Source: Acidiphilium multivorum AIU301
GTDB taxonomy: Bacteria; Pseudomonadota; Alphaproteobacteria; Acetobacterales; Acetobacteraceae
Reading direction: 5' to 3'
Assembly: GCF_000202835.1 (NCBI RefSeq)
Contig: NC_015186.1
Location: forward strand, 2,357,001 to 2,421,000
DNA: 64,000 nt
In this document: piece after piece, positions 18,384-25,955 of the stretch
How positions within the stretch are numbered: the first letter of the stretch is position 1
How the letters are laid out: every line of letters starts with the position of its first letter
Program-made: the position numbers and the translations under genes
Notes under the pieces: generated by a model
Told to the model about the DNA's origin: nothing
Seen by the model: only the letters and a program-made list of their open reading frames with translations
The model's database searches: none

Positions 18384-20577
18384 GGCGGCCTCCTTCGGGA
18401 TTCATGTGGCGGTTCTGCTGGAGCCAGAGATGGCGGTAGATCGGGCAACGCTCGACGAGATCGGCGTGCCGGCCGATATCGACGACACGGCCGGCATCCA
18501 TGACCAGGATCATGTCGCAGTCGACCAGCGAGGCGAGACGGTGGGAGACGATCACCATCGTCCGGCCGCGGGCGATGCGCAGCAGGTTGGCGTTGATCAG
18601 CGCCTCGCTTTCGGGGTCGAGCGCGCTCGTCGCCTCGTCGAGGATGAGCAGGCGGGGATCGGCGATCAGGGCGCGGGCGATGGCGAGGCGCTGCTTCTGG
18701 CCGCCCGAGAGGTTGGGCGAGCCCTCCTCGACGAAGGTTTCGTAGCCCTGGGGCAGGCGCTCGATGAATTCCTCCGCGCCGGCGAGGCGGGCGGCGCGGA
18801 TCGCATCCTCGAAGGTGAGGCCGGGACGGCCGGCGATGATGTTGTCGCGCACCGAGCCGCGGAAGAGGAAATTGTCCTGCAGGACGACGCCGAAGCTCTT
18901 GCGCAGATGACGGAGATTGATCTCGCGCAGTTCGGTGTTGTCGATCTTCACGGCGCCGAGATAGTCGCGGTTGATGCCCTGGAGCAGGCGCGTGATGGTC
19001 GACTTGCCCGAGCCGGAACGGCCGACGATGCCGAGCATGGTGCCCTCGGGGATCGAGAAGCTGACCTTGTTCAGCGCCGGCGTCTTGCCGCCCTCGTAGG
19101 TGAAGGTGACCTCCTCGAAGGCGACGGCGCCGCGGAAGGCGGGGCGCAGGCCGGTGTTCATCGCGCGGCGCTCGGTCGGCCGGTTCAGCACCTCGCCGAC
19201 GATGCCGACGGCGGCGCGGGCCTCCTGCGCGTCCTGCACGAGGCGGGCGAAGGAGATCAGCGGGCCGGCGACGCGGCCGCCGAGCAGCATGAAGCCGACC
19301 AGCGAGCCGGCGGCGAGCGGGTTCTGCGAGGTGAGCGCGACATAGCCGCCGAGCAGCAGCACGCCGATCGTCGCGTAGCGCTCGAGCGGCAGCGACAGCA
19401 CCTGCGGCCAGGCGGAGAGCCGGCCCATCTCGAGATTGAGCTGGCTGGTGAGCGCCACCCGGCCGTCCCAGTCATCGGAGCGGACCTTCTCGAGCGCCAG
19501 CGCCTTGACCGTGCGCACGCCGTAGAGGCTTTCGACCAGCACCGCGCCCTTCCGGCTCTCGGCCTCGATGATGCGGCCGGTCAGCCGGGCGAGCGCGGGC
19601 AGGAAGGCGGTGATGATGACGGCGATGGTGGCCGAGGCGATCAGCACCGTCCAGGCGAGGAAGGCGTTGAGGTAGAACAGGATCGGCAGGACCAGGGCGA
19701 TCATGAAGATGTTGATGAAGGTGGTCAGCAGCCGGCCGGTGATGAAGTCGCGCACGCGGTAGATCTGGCCGACCTTGTAGCCGATCTGGCCGGCCTGGTT
19801 GCGCTCGAAGAACTCGATCGGGATCGTCATCAGCCGGTCGAAGATCATCAGGTTCAGCCGGGCGTCGAGCCTGGTGGAGAGCATCACCAGCATCATCTGC
19901 CGGCCCCAGGTGAGCACCGCCTCCCAGAGGATGGCGATGACGAAGACGATCGAGATCAGCGCCAGCGTGTTCATCGCGTGGTACTCGATCACCGAGTTGA
20001 GCACGACCATGACCAGCAGCGCCGGGATCACCTGCAGCACGGTGAGCGTGACCGAGCTGATCGCGATGTCGCGCAGGATGCGCTTCTCGCGCCAGACCAT
20101 GCGGAAGAGGAGCGCGAAGTTGAAGACCGGCTCGGCATCGTCCTCGCCGCGCTCGCCGCGGACGAGGAGCACCGTGCCGTCCCACAGCTGGCCGAGCTGC
20201 AGCTCGTCGACCGGGACGGGCGCGGTGCCCTGCGGGGCGCGGGGGTCGCGCAGGAACACGACGGCGCGCTCGCGGTCGGCGGCGACCATGATCGCCGCGC
20301 CGCCATCCTTCAGCAGCAGGATGACCGGCGCCGTCGTCTCGATCTTGAGGAGCTGGCGGAAATTGACGCGGATCGCGCGGGCCCAGAGCCCGGCATCGCG
20401 CGTCCATTCGACGAGACCGGCGGAGGATGGCGGCGCGCCGCCGCCCTCCTTGCGCAGGAGTTCAGGATCGAGGTCGATTCCGTGGAACCGGGCCGCGGCC
20501 CTGACCGCCAGCACGCGCACGTGAAGCTCCCTGCCGCCATCCGGCGCGGCATCCACCGGCTCGATTGTCTCGCTCAT
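18349..20577 (-). CDS. Type I secretion ABC transporter with inactive C39-like domain
   Basis: This 742-residue exporter is HlyB-like. Residues about 15-150 form a C39-peptidase-like domain without the catalytic cysteine motif, which in HlyB binds unfolded substrate. Six membrane helices follow (about 170-460). The ATPase has Walker A GRSGSGKST at about 516-524, signature LSGGQ near 621 and Walker B LLILDEATSALD near 638, plus the H-loop VSHRL. I chose MSETIEP as start because homology begins just after it. It heads the operon of HlyD, Sel1, GT and ChW-like genes; no RTX-type substrate is encoded nearby. Confidence 0.94.
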   Translation of the reverse strand: MSETIEPVDAAPDGGRELHVRVLAVRAAARFHGIDLDPELLRKEGGGAPPSSAGLVEWTRDAGLWARAIRVNFRQLLKIETTAPVILLLKDGGAAIMVAADRERAVVFLRDPRAPQGTAPVPVDELQLGQLWDGTVLLVRGERGEDDAEPVFNFALLFRMVWREKRILRDIAISSVTLTVLQVIPALLVMVVLNSVIEYHAMNTLALISIVFVIAILWEAVLTWGRQMMLVMLSTRLDARLNLMIFDRLMTIPIEFFERNQAGQIGYKVGQIYRVRDFITGRLLTTFINIFMIALVLPILFYLNAFLAWTVLIASATIAVIITAFLPALARLTGRIIEAESRKGAVLVESLYGVRTVKALALEKVRSDDWDGRVALTSQLNLEMGRLSAWPQVLSLPLERYATIGVLLLGGYVALTSQNPLAAGSLVGFMLLGGRVAGPLISFARLVQDAQEARAAVGIVGEVLNRPTERRAMNTGLRPAFRGAVAFEEVTFTYEGGKTPALNKVSFSIPEGTMLGIVGRSGSGKSTITRLLQGINRDYLGAVKIDNTELREINLRHLRKSFGVVLQDNFLFRGSVRDNIIAGRPGLTFEDAIRAARLAGAEEFIERLPQGYETFVEEGSPNLSGGQKQRLAIARALIADPRLLILDEATSALDPESEALINANLLRIARGRTMVIVSHRLASLVDCDMILVMDAGRVVDIGRHADLVERCPIYRHLWLQQNRHMNPEGGRHAPTPTLAQGD

Positions 20578-20833
20578 CAGACAAGATCTTTCCCCGTTGC
20601 GATAGATCTTTCGTCCGGGGCGCGCCTGCCGGTCTGCCACGCCGTGAACCGGCGCCGCGGGGTGCCAAAACCGCACCCGGTTACGAAATCAAATATCAAA
20701 TCAAACATTCAACACTCCGTTAGCACATGTGCGGACGCTTTTTCCATAGATTTGAACCCGCCGCGAAACGGGTCTTGCGTTTCGGCCCCGGCGGTGCTGG
20801 ATCAGGCAGCGATCTGCCAAGGAGCACGCGACC
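20578..20833. promoter_or_regulatory. Divergent control region with AT-rich heptamer repeats
   Basis: This 256-base region separates the secretion operon (minus) and a GNAT gene (plus). The stretch 20683-20716 is strikingly AT-rich for this genome and contains two adjacent ATCAAAT heptamers (20688-20701) followed by TCAAACATTCAAC. It is the likely promoter and regulator-binding area for the secretion operon. I cannot place -35/-10 boxes with confidence. Confidence 0.45.
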
Positions 20834-21337
20834 ATGGATATCCGCCCCGCCGCCCCGGAAGACCTGCCCGCCTGCCAGGCGATCTATGCCCATCACGTGC
20901 TGGAGGGGACCGGAACGTTCGACGAGGTGCCGCCCTCCCTCGAAGCGCTGACGGCGCGGTTTCGCGAGGTCACCGGCGCGGGACGCGCCTGGGTGGTCGC
21001 CGCCGATGCGACGGGCATTCTCGGCTTCGCCTATTTCGACCAGTACCGCGCCCGCTCGGCCTACCGGTTCACCGCCGAGGACAGCGTCTATGTGCGCGAG
21101 GACGTGCGCGGCCAGGGGGTGGGCAAGGCGCTGGTCGCGCGGCTGCTCGACGAGGCGCGCGCCGCCGGATTCCGGGAGATGCTCGCCGTGATCGGCGATT
21201 CGGAGAATGTCGGCTCGATCGGGGTGCATGCCAGTCTCGGTTTCCAGCGGGTGGGGACGCTCCGCGATGTGGGGTTCAAGTTCGGCCGCTGGATCGACGT
21301 GGTGATCATGCAGCGCCATCTCGGCGGCCAGGGTTGA
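20834..21337 (+). CDS. GNAT family N-acetyltransferase (phosphinothricin acetyltransferase-like)
   Basis: This 167-residue single-domain acetyltransferase has the pattern of the Pat/YwnH group: DIRPAAPEDLPACQAIYAHH at the N-terminus, and the acetyl-CoA loop VREDVRGQGVGKALVARLL at about residues 86-104. ENVGSIGVHASLGFQRVGTL and GRWIDVVIMQR follow. Members acetylate phosphinothricin, methionine sulfoximine or related amino-acid analogues; the true substrate is not evident. It ends 6 bases from the convergent motA gene. Confidence 0.9.
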   Translation: MDIRPAAPEDLPACQAIYAHHVLEGTGTFDEVPPSLEALTARFREVTGAGRAWVVAADATGILGFAYFDQYRARSAYRFTAEDSVYVREDVRGQGVGKALVARLLDEARAAGFREMLAVIGDSENVGSIGVHASLGFQRVGTLRDVGFKFGRWIDVVIMQRHLGGQG

Positions 21338-21343
21338 GGACGG

Positions 21344-22213
21344 TCAGGCGGCGATCTTGAGGGACTCCACGGATTCCTCCAGTTCCTGGAAGGTCGGCAT
21401 GAACAGGTTGGGCACCATCTTGCGGCCGACCTCGACGCTGACCTGCGGCGCGTTGCCGTGCAGATGCGCGACCAGCACCGCGCGGATCACCTCGAAATAA
21501 CGGGAATCCTCCTCGACCACGCCGCGCAGCCGCACCGAGAGCGGCCCCACCACGCCATAGGCGAGCAGCACGCCGAGGAAGGTGCCGGTCAGCGCCTCGC
21601 CGATCATTTCGCCGAGCACGGCGGGCGGCTGGCTGATATGCGCCATCGTCTTGATCACGCCGAGCACCGCGGCGACGATGCCGAGCGCGGGCAGGCCGTC
21701 CGCCATCGTCTGCAGCGTGTGGGCGCCGTGCAGCTCCTCGGCCAGGGTCTTGCGCAGTTCGCGGGCCATCACGTCCTCGATCTGGTGCGGATCGTCGGCG
21801 TTCATGCCGACCATCCGCAGATAGTCGCAGATGATCGCGGTGGCTTCCTCGTTCTTGAGGATGGCCGGGAAGTGCTTGAAGACCGGGCTTTCCTCCGGAC
21901 GCTCGATATGCGGCTCCAGCGCCATGGCGCCGCGCGTCGCGGCGAGGCGGACAAGGTAGAACAGCAGGCACAGCAGGTCAGTGTAGTCGGCCTTCTTGAA
22001 GGCGCCGCCGCGCAGCACCTTCTTGAAGCCGGCCAGCGTGTGCTTGATGTCGTGCATCGAGTTGCCGGCCACGAAGGTGCCGACCGCGGCGCCGCCGATC
22101 GTGATGAGTTCGAAGGGCATCGATTTCAGCAGCGGACCGATCGCCCCGCCCGTCACGATAAAGACGCCGAACACGCAGACGAGCAGGAATGCAACGCCTC
22201 CCAAAGTGAGCAT
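21344..22213 (-). CDS. motA: Flagellar motor stator protein MotA
   Basis: This inner-membrane stator subunit forms the proton channel with MotB. The 289-residue length and four helices are normal. Helices 1 and 2 are at the N-terminus (GVAFLLVCVFGVFIVTGG, then FELITIGGAAVGTFVAGN). The large cytoplasmic loop has the charged helix VMARELRKTLAEEL. Helices 3-4 include the conserved proline in ADGLPALGIVAAVLGVIK. It lies downstream of motB, the reverse of the usual motA-motB order. No other flagellar gene is in the window. Confidence 0.95.
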   Translation of the reverse strand: MLTLGGVAFLLVCVFGVFIVTGGAIGPLLKSMPFELITIGGAAVGTFVAGNSMHDIKHTLAGFKKVLRGGAFKKADYTDLLCLLFYLVRLAATRGAMALEPHIERPEESPVFKHFPAILKNEEATAIICDYLRMVGMNADDPHQIEDVMARELRKTLAEELHGAHTLQTMADGLPALGIVAAVLGVIKTMAHISQPPAVLGEMIGEALTGTFLGVLLAYGVVGPLSVRLRGVVEEDSRYFEVIRAVLVAHLHGNAPQVSVEVGRKMVPNLFMPTFQELEESVESLKIAA

Positions 22214-22252
22214 ATTTCACCGAAATCTCAGAACATTGCATCTCCGTTCGGG

Positions 22253-23368
22253 TCATGGCGCCTTGGCACCATCTGTTTTGACCCCTTCCGGCAGTGCCGG
22301 ACGCACCACCAGTATTCCCACCCGCCGATTGGCTGCCGCCAGCGGATTGGATGGGATGAGCAGCTTGCGGTCGGCATAGCCGCTCACGCGCGCGATCAGC
22401 CGCTTCGGAAAGCCGGCCTTGACCAGGACCGCGCGCGTCGCGTTCGCGCGCTCGACGGACAGGTCCCAGTTGTCCTTGGGACCGGCGACATAGGGCCGGG
22501 CATCGGTGTAGCCGGCGATGCGGATCCGGTCGCCCAGCCGGGACAGGATCGGCGCGATCTTGGTGAGCAGTTCCAGCGTCATCGGGTTCGGCCGGGCCGA
22601 GCCGAGCGCGAACATCGGCCGCTTGTGCGCGTCCATGATCTGGATGCGCAGGCCCCGCGGCGTGACGTGGACGCTGACCTGTTTCGAGAGCGACGCCAGA
22701 TCCGGGTCCTGCGCCATCATCTGCCGGATCTCGGAGCCCGCCGTCCTGAAGCGGGCTTCGCCGAGATTGCCGGGGGCGAGGCCGCCGATGGCGCCGCCGG
22801 TGCCGGCGGCGGCCTTCTCGCCGGACGGCGCGGACCGCGCCCCGGCGGCGGGCGAAGCGGGCTTCTGCAACTCGGGCGCGGGCTTCGGCGCCGCGTTCGA
22901 CGCGGTGGCGCCGGAGGCACGCGGCTTGTGGCCGGCGCCGGGCGAGGTGTTCACCATGTCGTTTCCGGTGGGATGATCCGGGCGGATCTGCTGGCCCTGC
23001 GGCGTGTGCGGCACCTCGTAGGAGACCGGGTTGTGGCCGACGGTGACGCGCACCGCCCCGCGATCCGACGAGAGGGCGCCCTTGTCGAACGGGGTGCTGC
23101 CGCCGAACGGCTTGCCCTCGCCGGAGGCGGCGCGGTTGAGCACGTTGGCCTGGCTGAAATAGTCGGCGAGGCCGACGCGCTGCGCCTCGGTCGTCGCGTT
23201 GATCAGCCACATCAGCAGGAAGAAGGCCATCATCGCGGTCACGAAGTCGGCATAGGCGACCTTCCAGGCGCCGCCGTGATGGCCGCCCTCGACGATCTCC
23301 TCGCGGCGGATGATCAGGTTGACCGCCTGATCGCCCCCCTTGCCGCCCTTCTTCTTGCGCTGCGCCAT
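22253..23368 (-). CDS. motB: Flagellar motor stator protein MotB
   Basis: This stator subunit anchors the motor to peptidoglycan. The 371-residue protein has a basic cytoplasmic start, then one membrane helix with the proton-binding Asp41 in YADFVTAMMAFFLLMWL. A Pro/Ala-rich periplasmic linker (about 125-200) follows, and an OmpA-like peptidoglycan-binding domain (about 220-350) has GYTDARPY and LSVERANATRAVL. It is transcribed first, with motA 39 bases behind. The upstream gap carries the terminator of the preceding minus-strand run, so a promoter must lie within about 70 bases. Confidence 0.95.
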   Translation of the reverse strand: MAQRKKKGGKGGDQAVNLIIRREEIVEGGHHGGAWKVAYADFVTAMMAFFLLMWLINATTEAQRVGLADYFSQANVLNRAASGEGKPFGGSTPFDKGALSSDRGAVRVTVGHNPVSYEVPHTPQGQQIRPDHPTGNDMVNTSPGAGHKPRASGATASNAAPKPAPELQKPASPAAGARSAPSGEKAAAGTGGAIGGLAPGNLGEARFRTAGSEIRQMMAQDPDLASLSKQVSVHVTPRGLRIQIMDAHKRPMFALGSARPNPMTLELLTKIAPILSRLGDRIRIAGYTDARPYVAGPKDNWDLSVERANATRAVLVKAGFPKRLIARVSGYADRKLLIPSNPLAAANRRVGILVVRPALPEGVKTDGAKAP

Positions 23369-23412
23369 GAACCCCTTGCCACCTTTCGGGGCGGAGTATC
23401 GGGGGTGGGGGT

Positions 23413-23441
23413 TAAAAAAGGCTGAATCGGAGACCGTCAGC
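23413..23441 (-). terminator. Intrinsic terminator overlapping the dehydratase stop codon
   Basis: On the minus strand GCTGACGG and CCG-AT-TCAGC form a short stem (23421-23441) followed by C and six T (23414-23419). The TGA stop of the dehydratase gene lies in the 5-prime arm. It separates the glycosyltransferase-dehydratase run from motB. Confidence 0.75.
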
Positions 23442-24420
23442 AGGTGACTTCGAGGGCGCGGGCCAGCGTTCCGGGATCGGCATTGCCGCCGGAGAGAACG
23501 ACTCCCACCGCCAGGCCGTCGAGCGGCAGCGCCTCGGCCAGCACCGCCGCCAGCGCCACCGCGCCGCCGGGCTCGACCGCGAGCTTGAGATGGCGCAGCG
23601 CGAAGCCCATCGCGGCGAGCACCTGCGACTCGCCGACGGCGACGGCGCCGGCGAGGCGGGGCGCGTTGAGCGCGAAGGTGAGTTCGCCGGGCGTCATCGC
23701 CATCAGCGCGTCGCAGAGCGCGGAGCCCGCGCCGTCGTTGGCGAGGCGGGTGCCGGCGGCCAGCGAGCGGCCGGTATCGTCCCAGCCCTCGGGCTCGACG
23801 GCGATCAGCCGGGTCGCGGGCGAGGCGTGTTCGAGGGCGAGGGCGCAGCCGGCGGTCAGGCCGCCGCCGCCGGTGCAGACGAAGACGAGATCGAGTTCGG
23901 CGCCCGCCGCCCGCGCATCCTCCACCAGTTCGAGGGCGAGGGTGCCCTGCCCGGCGATCACGTCCGGATGGTCGTAGGGGGGGATCAGGGCGGCGCCGGT
24001 GCGGGCGGCGATGGCGGCGCCGATCGCCTCGCGGTCCTCGGTGCGGCGGTCGTACTGCACGATGTCGGCCCCCCAGGCGGCGGTCGAGTCGCGCTTGATG
24101 GCGGGGGCGTCGCGCGGCATCACGATGGTGGCGGGAATCCCGAGGGCGGCGGCGGCGCAGGCCACCGCCTGGCCGTGATTGCCCGAGGAATAGGCGACGA
24201 CGCCGGCCGCGCGCGCCGCGGGGGCGAGCCGCAGGATCGCGTTGGTCGCGCCGCGCAGCTTGAAGCTGCCGGTGCGCTGCAGCGGCTCGGCCTTGATGAA
24301 GACCTCCGCGCCGGTCCGCTCGTCGAGCGCGGGAGAGCGCAGCGCCGGGGTGCGGACGATGTGCGGGGCGATGAGGGCGCGGGCGGCGAGAACATCCTCG
24401 GCGGTGGGCAGGCGGGTCAT
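23437..24420 (-). CDS. PLP-dependent serine/threonine dehydratase
   Basis: The 327-residue fold-type II PLP enzyme has the cofactor lysine Lys54 in GSFKLRGATN. The substrate loop is SSGNHGQAVA near residue 81, and the glycine-rich phosphate cup is CTGGGGLTAG near 180. It lacks the C-terminal ACT-like domain of biosynthetic IlvA, so it is catabolic threonine dehydratase-like or serine racemase-like. The start overlaps the GT39 stop by 4 bases (ATGA). The link to glycosyltransferases is by operon only. Confidence 0.88.
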   Translation of the reverse strand: MTRLPTAEDVLAARALIAPHIVRTPALRSPALDERTGAEVFIKAEPLQRTGSFKLRGATNAILRLAPAARAAGVVAYSSGNHGQAVACAAAALGIPATIVMPRDAPAIKRDSTAAWGADIVQYDRRTEDREAIGAAIAARTGAALIPPYDHPDVIAGQGTLALELVEDARAAGAELDLVFVCTGGGGLTAGCALALEHASPATRLIAVEPEGWDDTGRSLAAGTRLANDGAGSALCDALMAMTPGELTFALNAPRLAGAVAVGESQVLAAMGFALRHLKLAVEPGGAVALAAVLAEALPLDGLAVGVVLSGGNADPGTLARALEVTC

Positions 24421-25847
24421 TGCTTGGGCCTCATGAGTGCGGCGGGGGCGGCGGCGAGCCGGGCGGCGGACAGGACGTAGGATTCGATCGCGACGCCGGC
24501 GCGGCGGCGGGCGGCGTGGCCGGCGGGGACGGCGGCTGCGACCTGGCCTGCCGCGAAGCCGGCGAGCCAGGATGGTTCGACCAGCAGGACCGGCGTGCCG
24601 GGCGGGGCCGGCGGGGCGGCGAAGAACCGCCAGCGCGGACCGAGTCCGACCACGGCGAAGCGGGGCGGCAGGTCGTGCGCGAGTTCGGACAGGGTGCTGT
24701 AGTCGGTGCTGGCGATCACGGTGAGGTGGCGCGAGGCGGCGGCGCGGGCGACATCGCGCGCCAGCGCCCGCCAGCCGGCGAGGCGGATCGCGGTCGGGTC
24801 GCGGTGCGGGGGCAGCGGGAACGGGGCGGCGGCGGCCTGGAGCCAGACGATCGCGGCGAGCAGGAAGCCGAGCGCCGCGGCGGCCCGCAGCCAGGCGCGG
24901 GCGATGCGCGGGGCGATGGCGCCGGCGGCGAGGGCGGCGCCGGGGTAGAGGATGGCGGGCCAGTTCGCCTGCACGGGGCCGGAGAGCGTGTGCTCGACAA
25001 AGACGGCGGCGGGCACCAGCACGGCGAGCAGGACCAGGCGGGCGGGGGCGGAACGGTCGCGCCGCAGCGACCAGACGCCCCAGGCCATCAGGCCGAGGAC
25101 GATCGGGGTGGCGAGGCCGGCCTGCCCGCCGATCAGCCCGAGCAGGTGGCCGGGCGTCCCGGCCAGGTCGAGATGCGCGGAGCGGCCGCCCTGCTTGGCG
25201 AAGCTCGCCCAGCCATGCGCCGCGTTCCACAGGACCACCGGCAGCATCGCCAGCAGGCCGAGCAGCAGCCCGAGCCAGGGCAGCGGTCGGCGCAGCCCCG
25301 CCCTGCCCTCGCGCGTGGCGAGCATGAACAGGCCGATGGCGACGAAGAGCAGGGCGGCGGTGTATTTGGCCTCGAAGCCGAGCCCCGCGGCGAGGCCGGC
25401 GGCGAGAAACCAGCGGTCGTCGCCGGTGGCGAGCCAGCGCGCCATCGCCCAGAGCGAAGCGGTCCAGAACAGCAGGAGCGGCGTGTCCGGCGTGGTGATG
25501 ATGGCGCCGGCATTCAGCACCAGGGTGGCGTTGAGCAGGAGCGCGGCGGTGAGGCCGGCGCGGCGGTTGGGAAAGAGATCCTCGCCGGCGCGCCAGAGCA
25601 GCAGCGTGCCGATCGCGGCGGAGAGCGGCGAGAGCAGACGGATGCCGAGCGCGCCGTTGCCGGCGATGAACGTGCCGGCCCGGATCCAGAGCGCGATCAG
25701 CGGCGCGTCGTCGTAATAGCCGGTGGCGAGGTGCCTCGACCACAGCCAGTAATAGGTCTCGTCCGGCGAGAGCGGGATGAGGGCGGCGAGGACGAGGCGG
25801 AGGAGGGTGAGGCCGGCCAGGGCCGCCAGCCAGGCCTGGCGGCTCAT
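24417..25847 (-). CDS. GT39 (ArnT/PMT-type) membrane glycosyltransferase
   Basis: This 476-residue polytopic membrane enzyme uses polyprenyl-phosphate sugars. The N-terminal helix is followed by the catalytic loop PLSPDETYYWLWSRHLATGY with the acidic pair DE, then YDDAPLIALWIR, both hallmarks of the PMT_2 family. About 11-12 helices follow. The partner gene upstream is a dolichyl-phosphate-mannose-synthase-like GT2 that would supply its lipid-linked donor. Targets could be lipid A or proteins. The ATG is the fifth register of a 26-base repeat series. Confidence 0.88.
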   Translation of the reverse strand: MSRQAWLAALAGLTLLRLVLAALIPLSPDETYYWLWSRHLATGYYDDAPLIALWIRAGTFIAGNGALGIRLLSPLSAAIGTLLLWRAGEDLFPNRRAGLTAALLLNATLVLNAGAIITTPDTPLLLFWTASLWAMARWLATGDDRWFLAAGLAAGLGFEAKYTAALLFVAIGLFMLATREGRAGLRRPLPWLGLLLGLLAMLPVVLWNAAHGWASFAKQGGRSAHLDLAGTPGHLLGLIGGQAGLATPIVLGLMAWGVWSLRRDRSAPARLVLLAVLVPAAVFVEHTLSGPVQANWPAILYPGAALAAGAIAPRIARAWLRAAAALGFLLAAIVWLQAAAAPFPLPPHRDPTAIRLAGWRALARDVARAAASRHLTVIASTDYSTLSELAHDLPPRFAVVGLGPRWRFFAAPPAPPGTPVLLVEPSWLAGFAAGQVAAAVPAGHAARRRAGVAIESYVLSAARLAAAPAALMRPKQ

Positions 25848-25955
25848 CGCCCGGACCGGTCCGGCGCGCTCATCGCACGCATCGGTTCTGCGCGCTCATC
25901 GCACGCACGGCTTTTGCGCGCTCATCGCACGCACGACTTTTGCGCGCTCATCGCA
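25844..25955 (-). repeat. Tandem 26-bp repeats forming ATGA-coupled mini-ORFs
   Basis: Five ATGA motifs occur at an exact 26-base period, with ATG first bases at 25951, 25925, 25899, 25873 and 25847. The first overlaps the GT2-GtrA stop and the last is the GT39 start. Each intermediate ATG opens a nine-codon frame (MSAQKSCVR, MSAQKPCVR, MSAQNRCVR, MSAPDRSGR) whose TGA overlaps the next ATG. The first three units are nearly identical; the fourth has diverged except at its ends. Confidence 0.95.

Noticed and set aside
18358-21360. A plus-strand open frame of 1000 codons opposite the ABC transporter gene and running into the GNAT gene
   Set aside because: Asp/Gln/His-rich antisense of a gene with complete ABC motifs; no independent homology.
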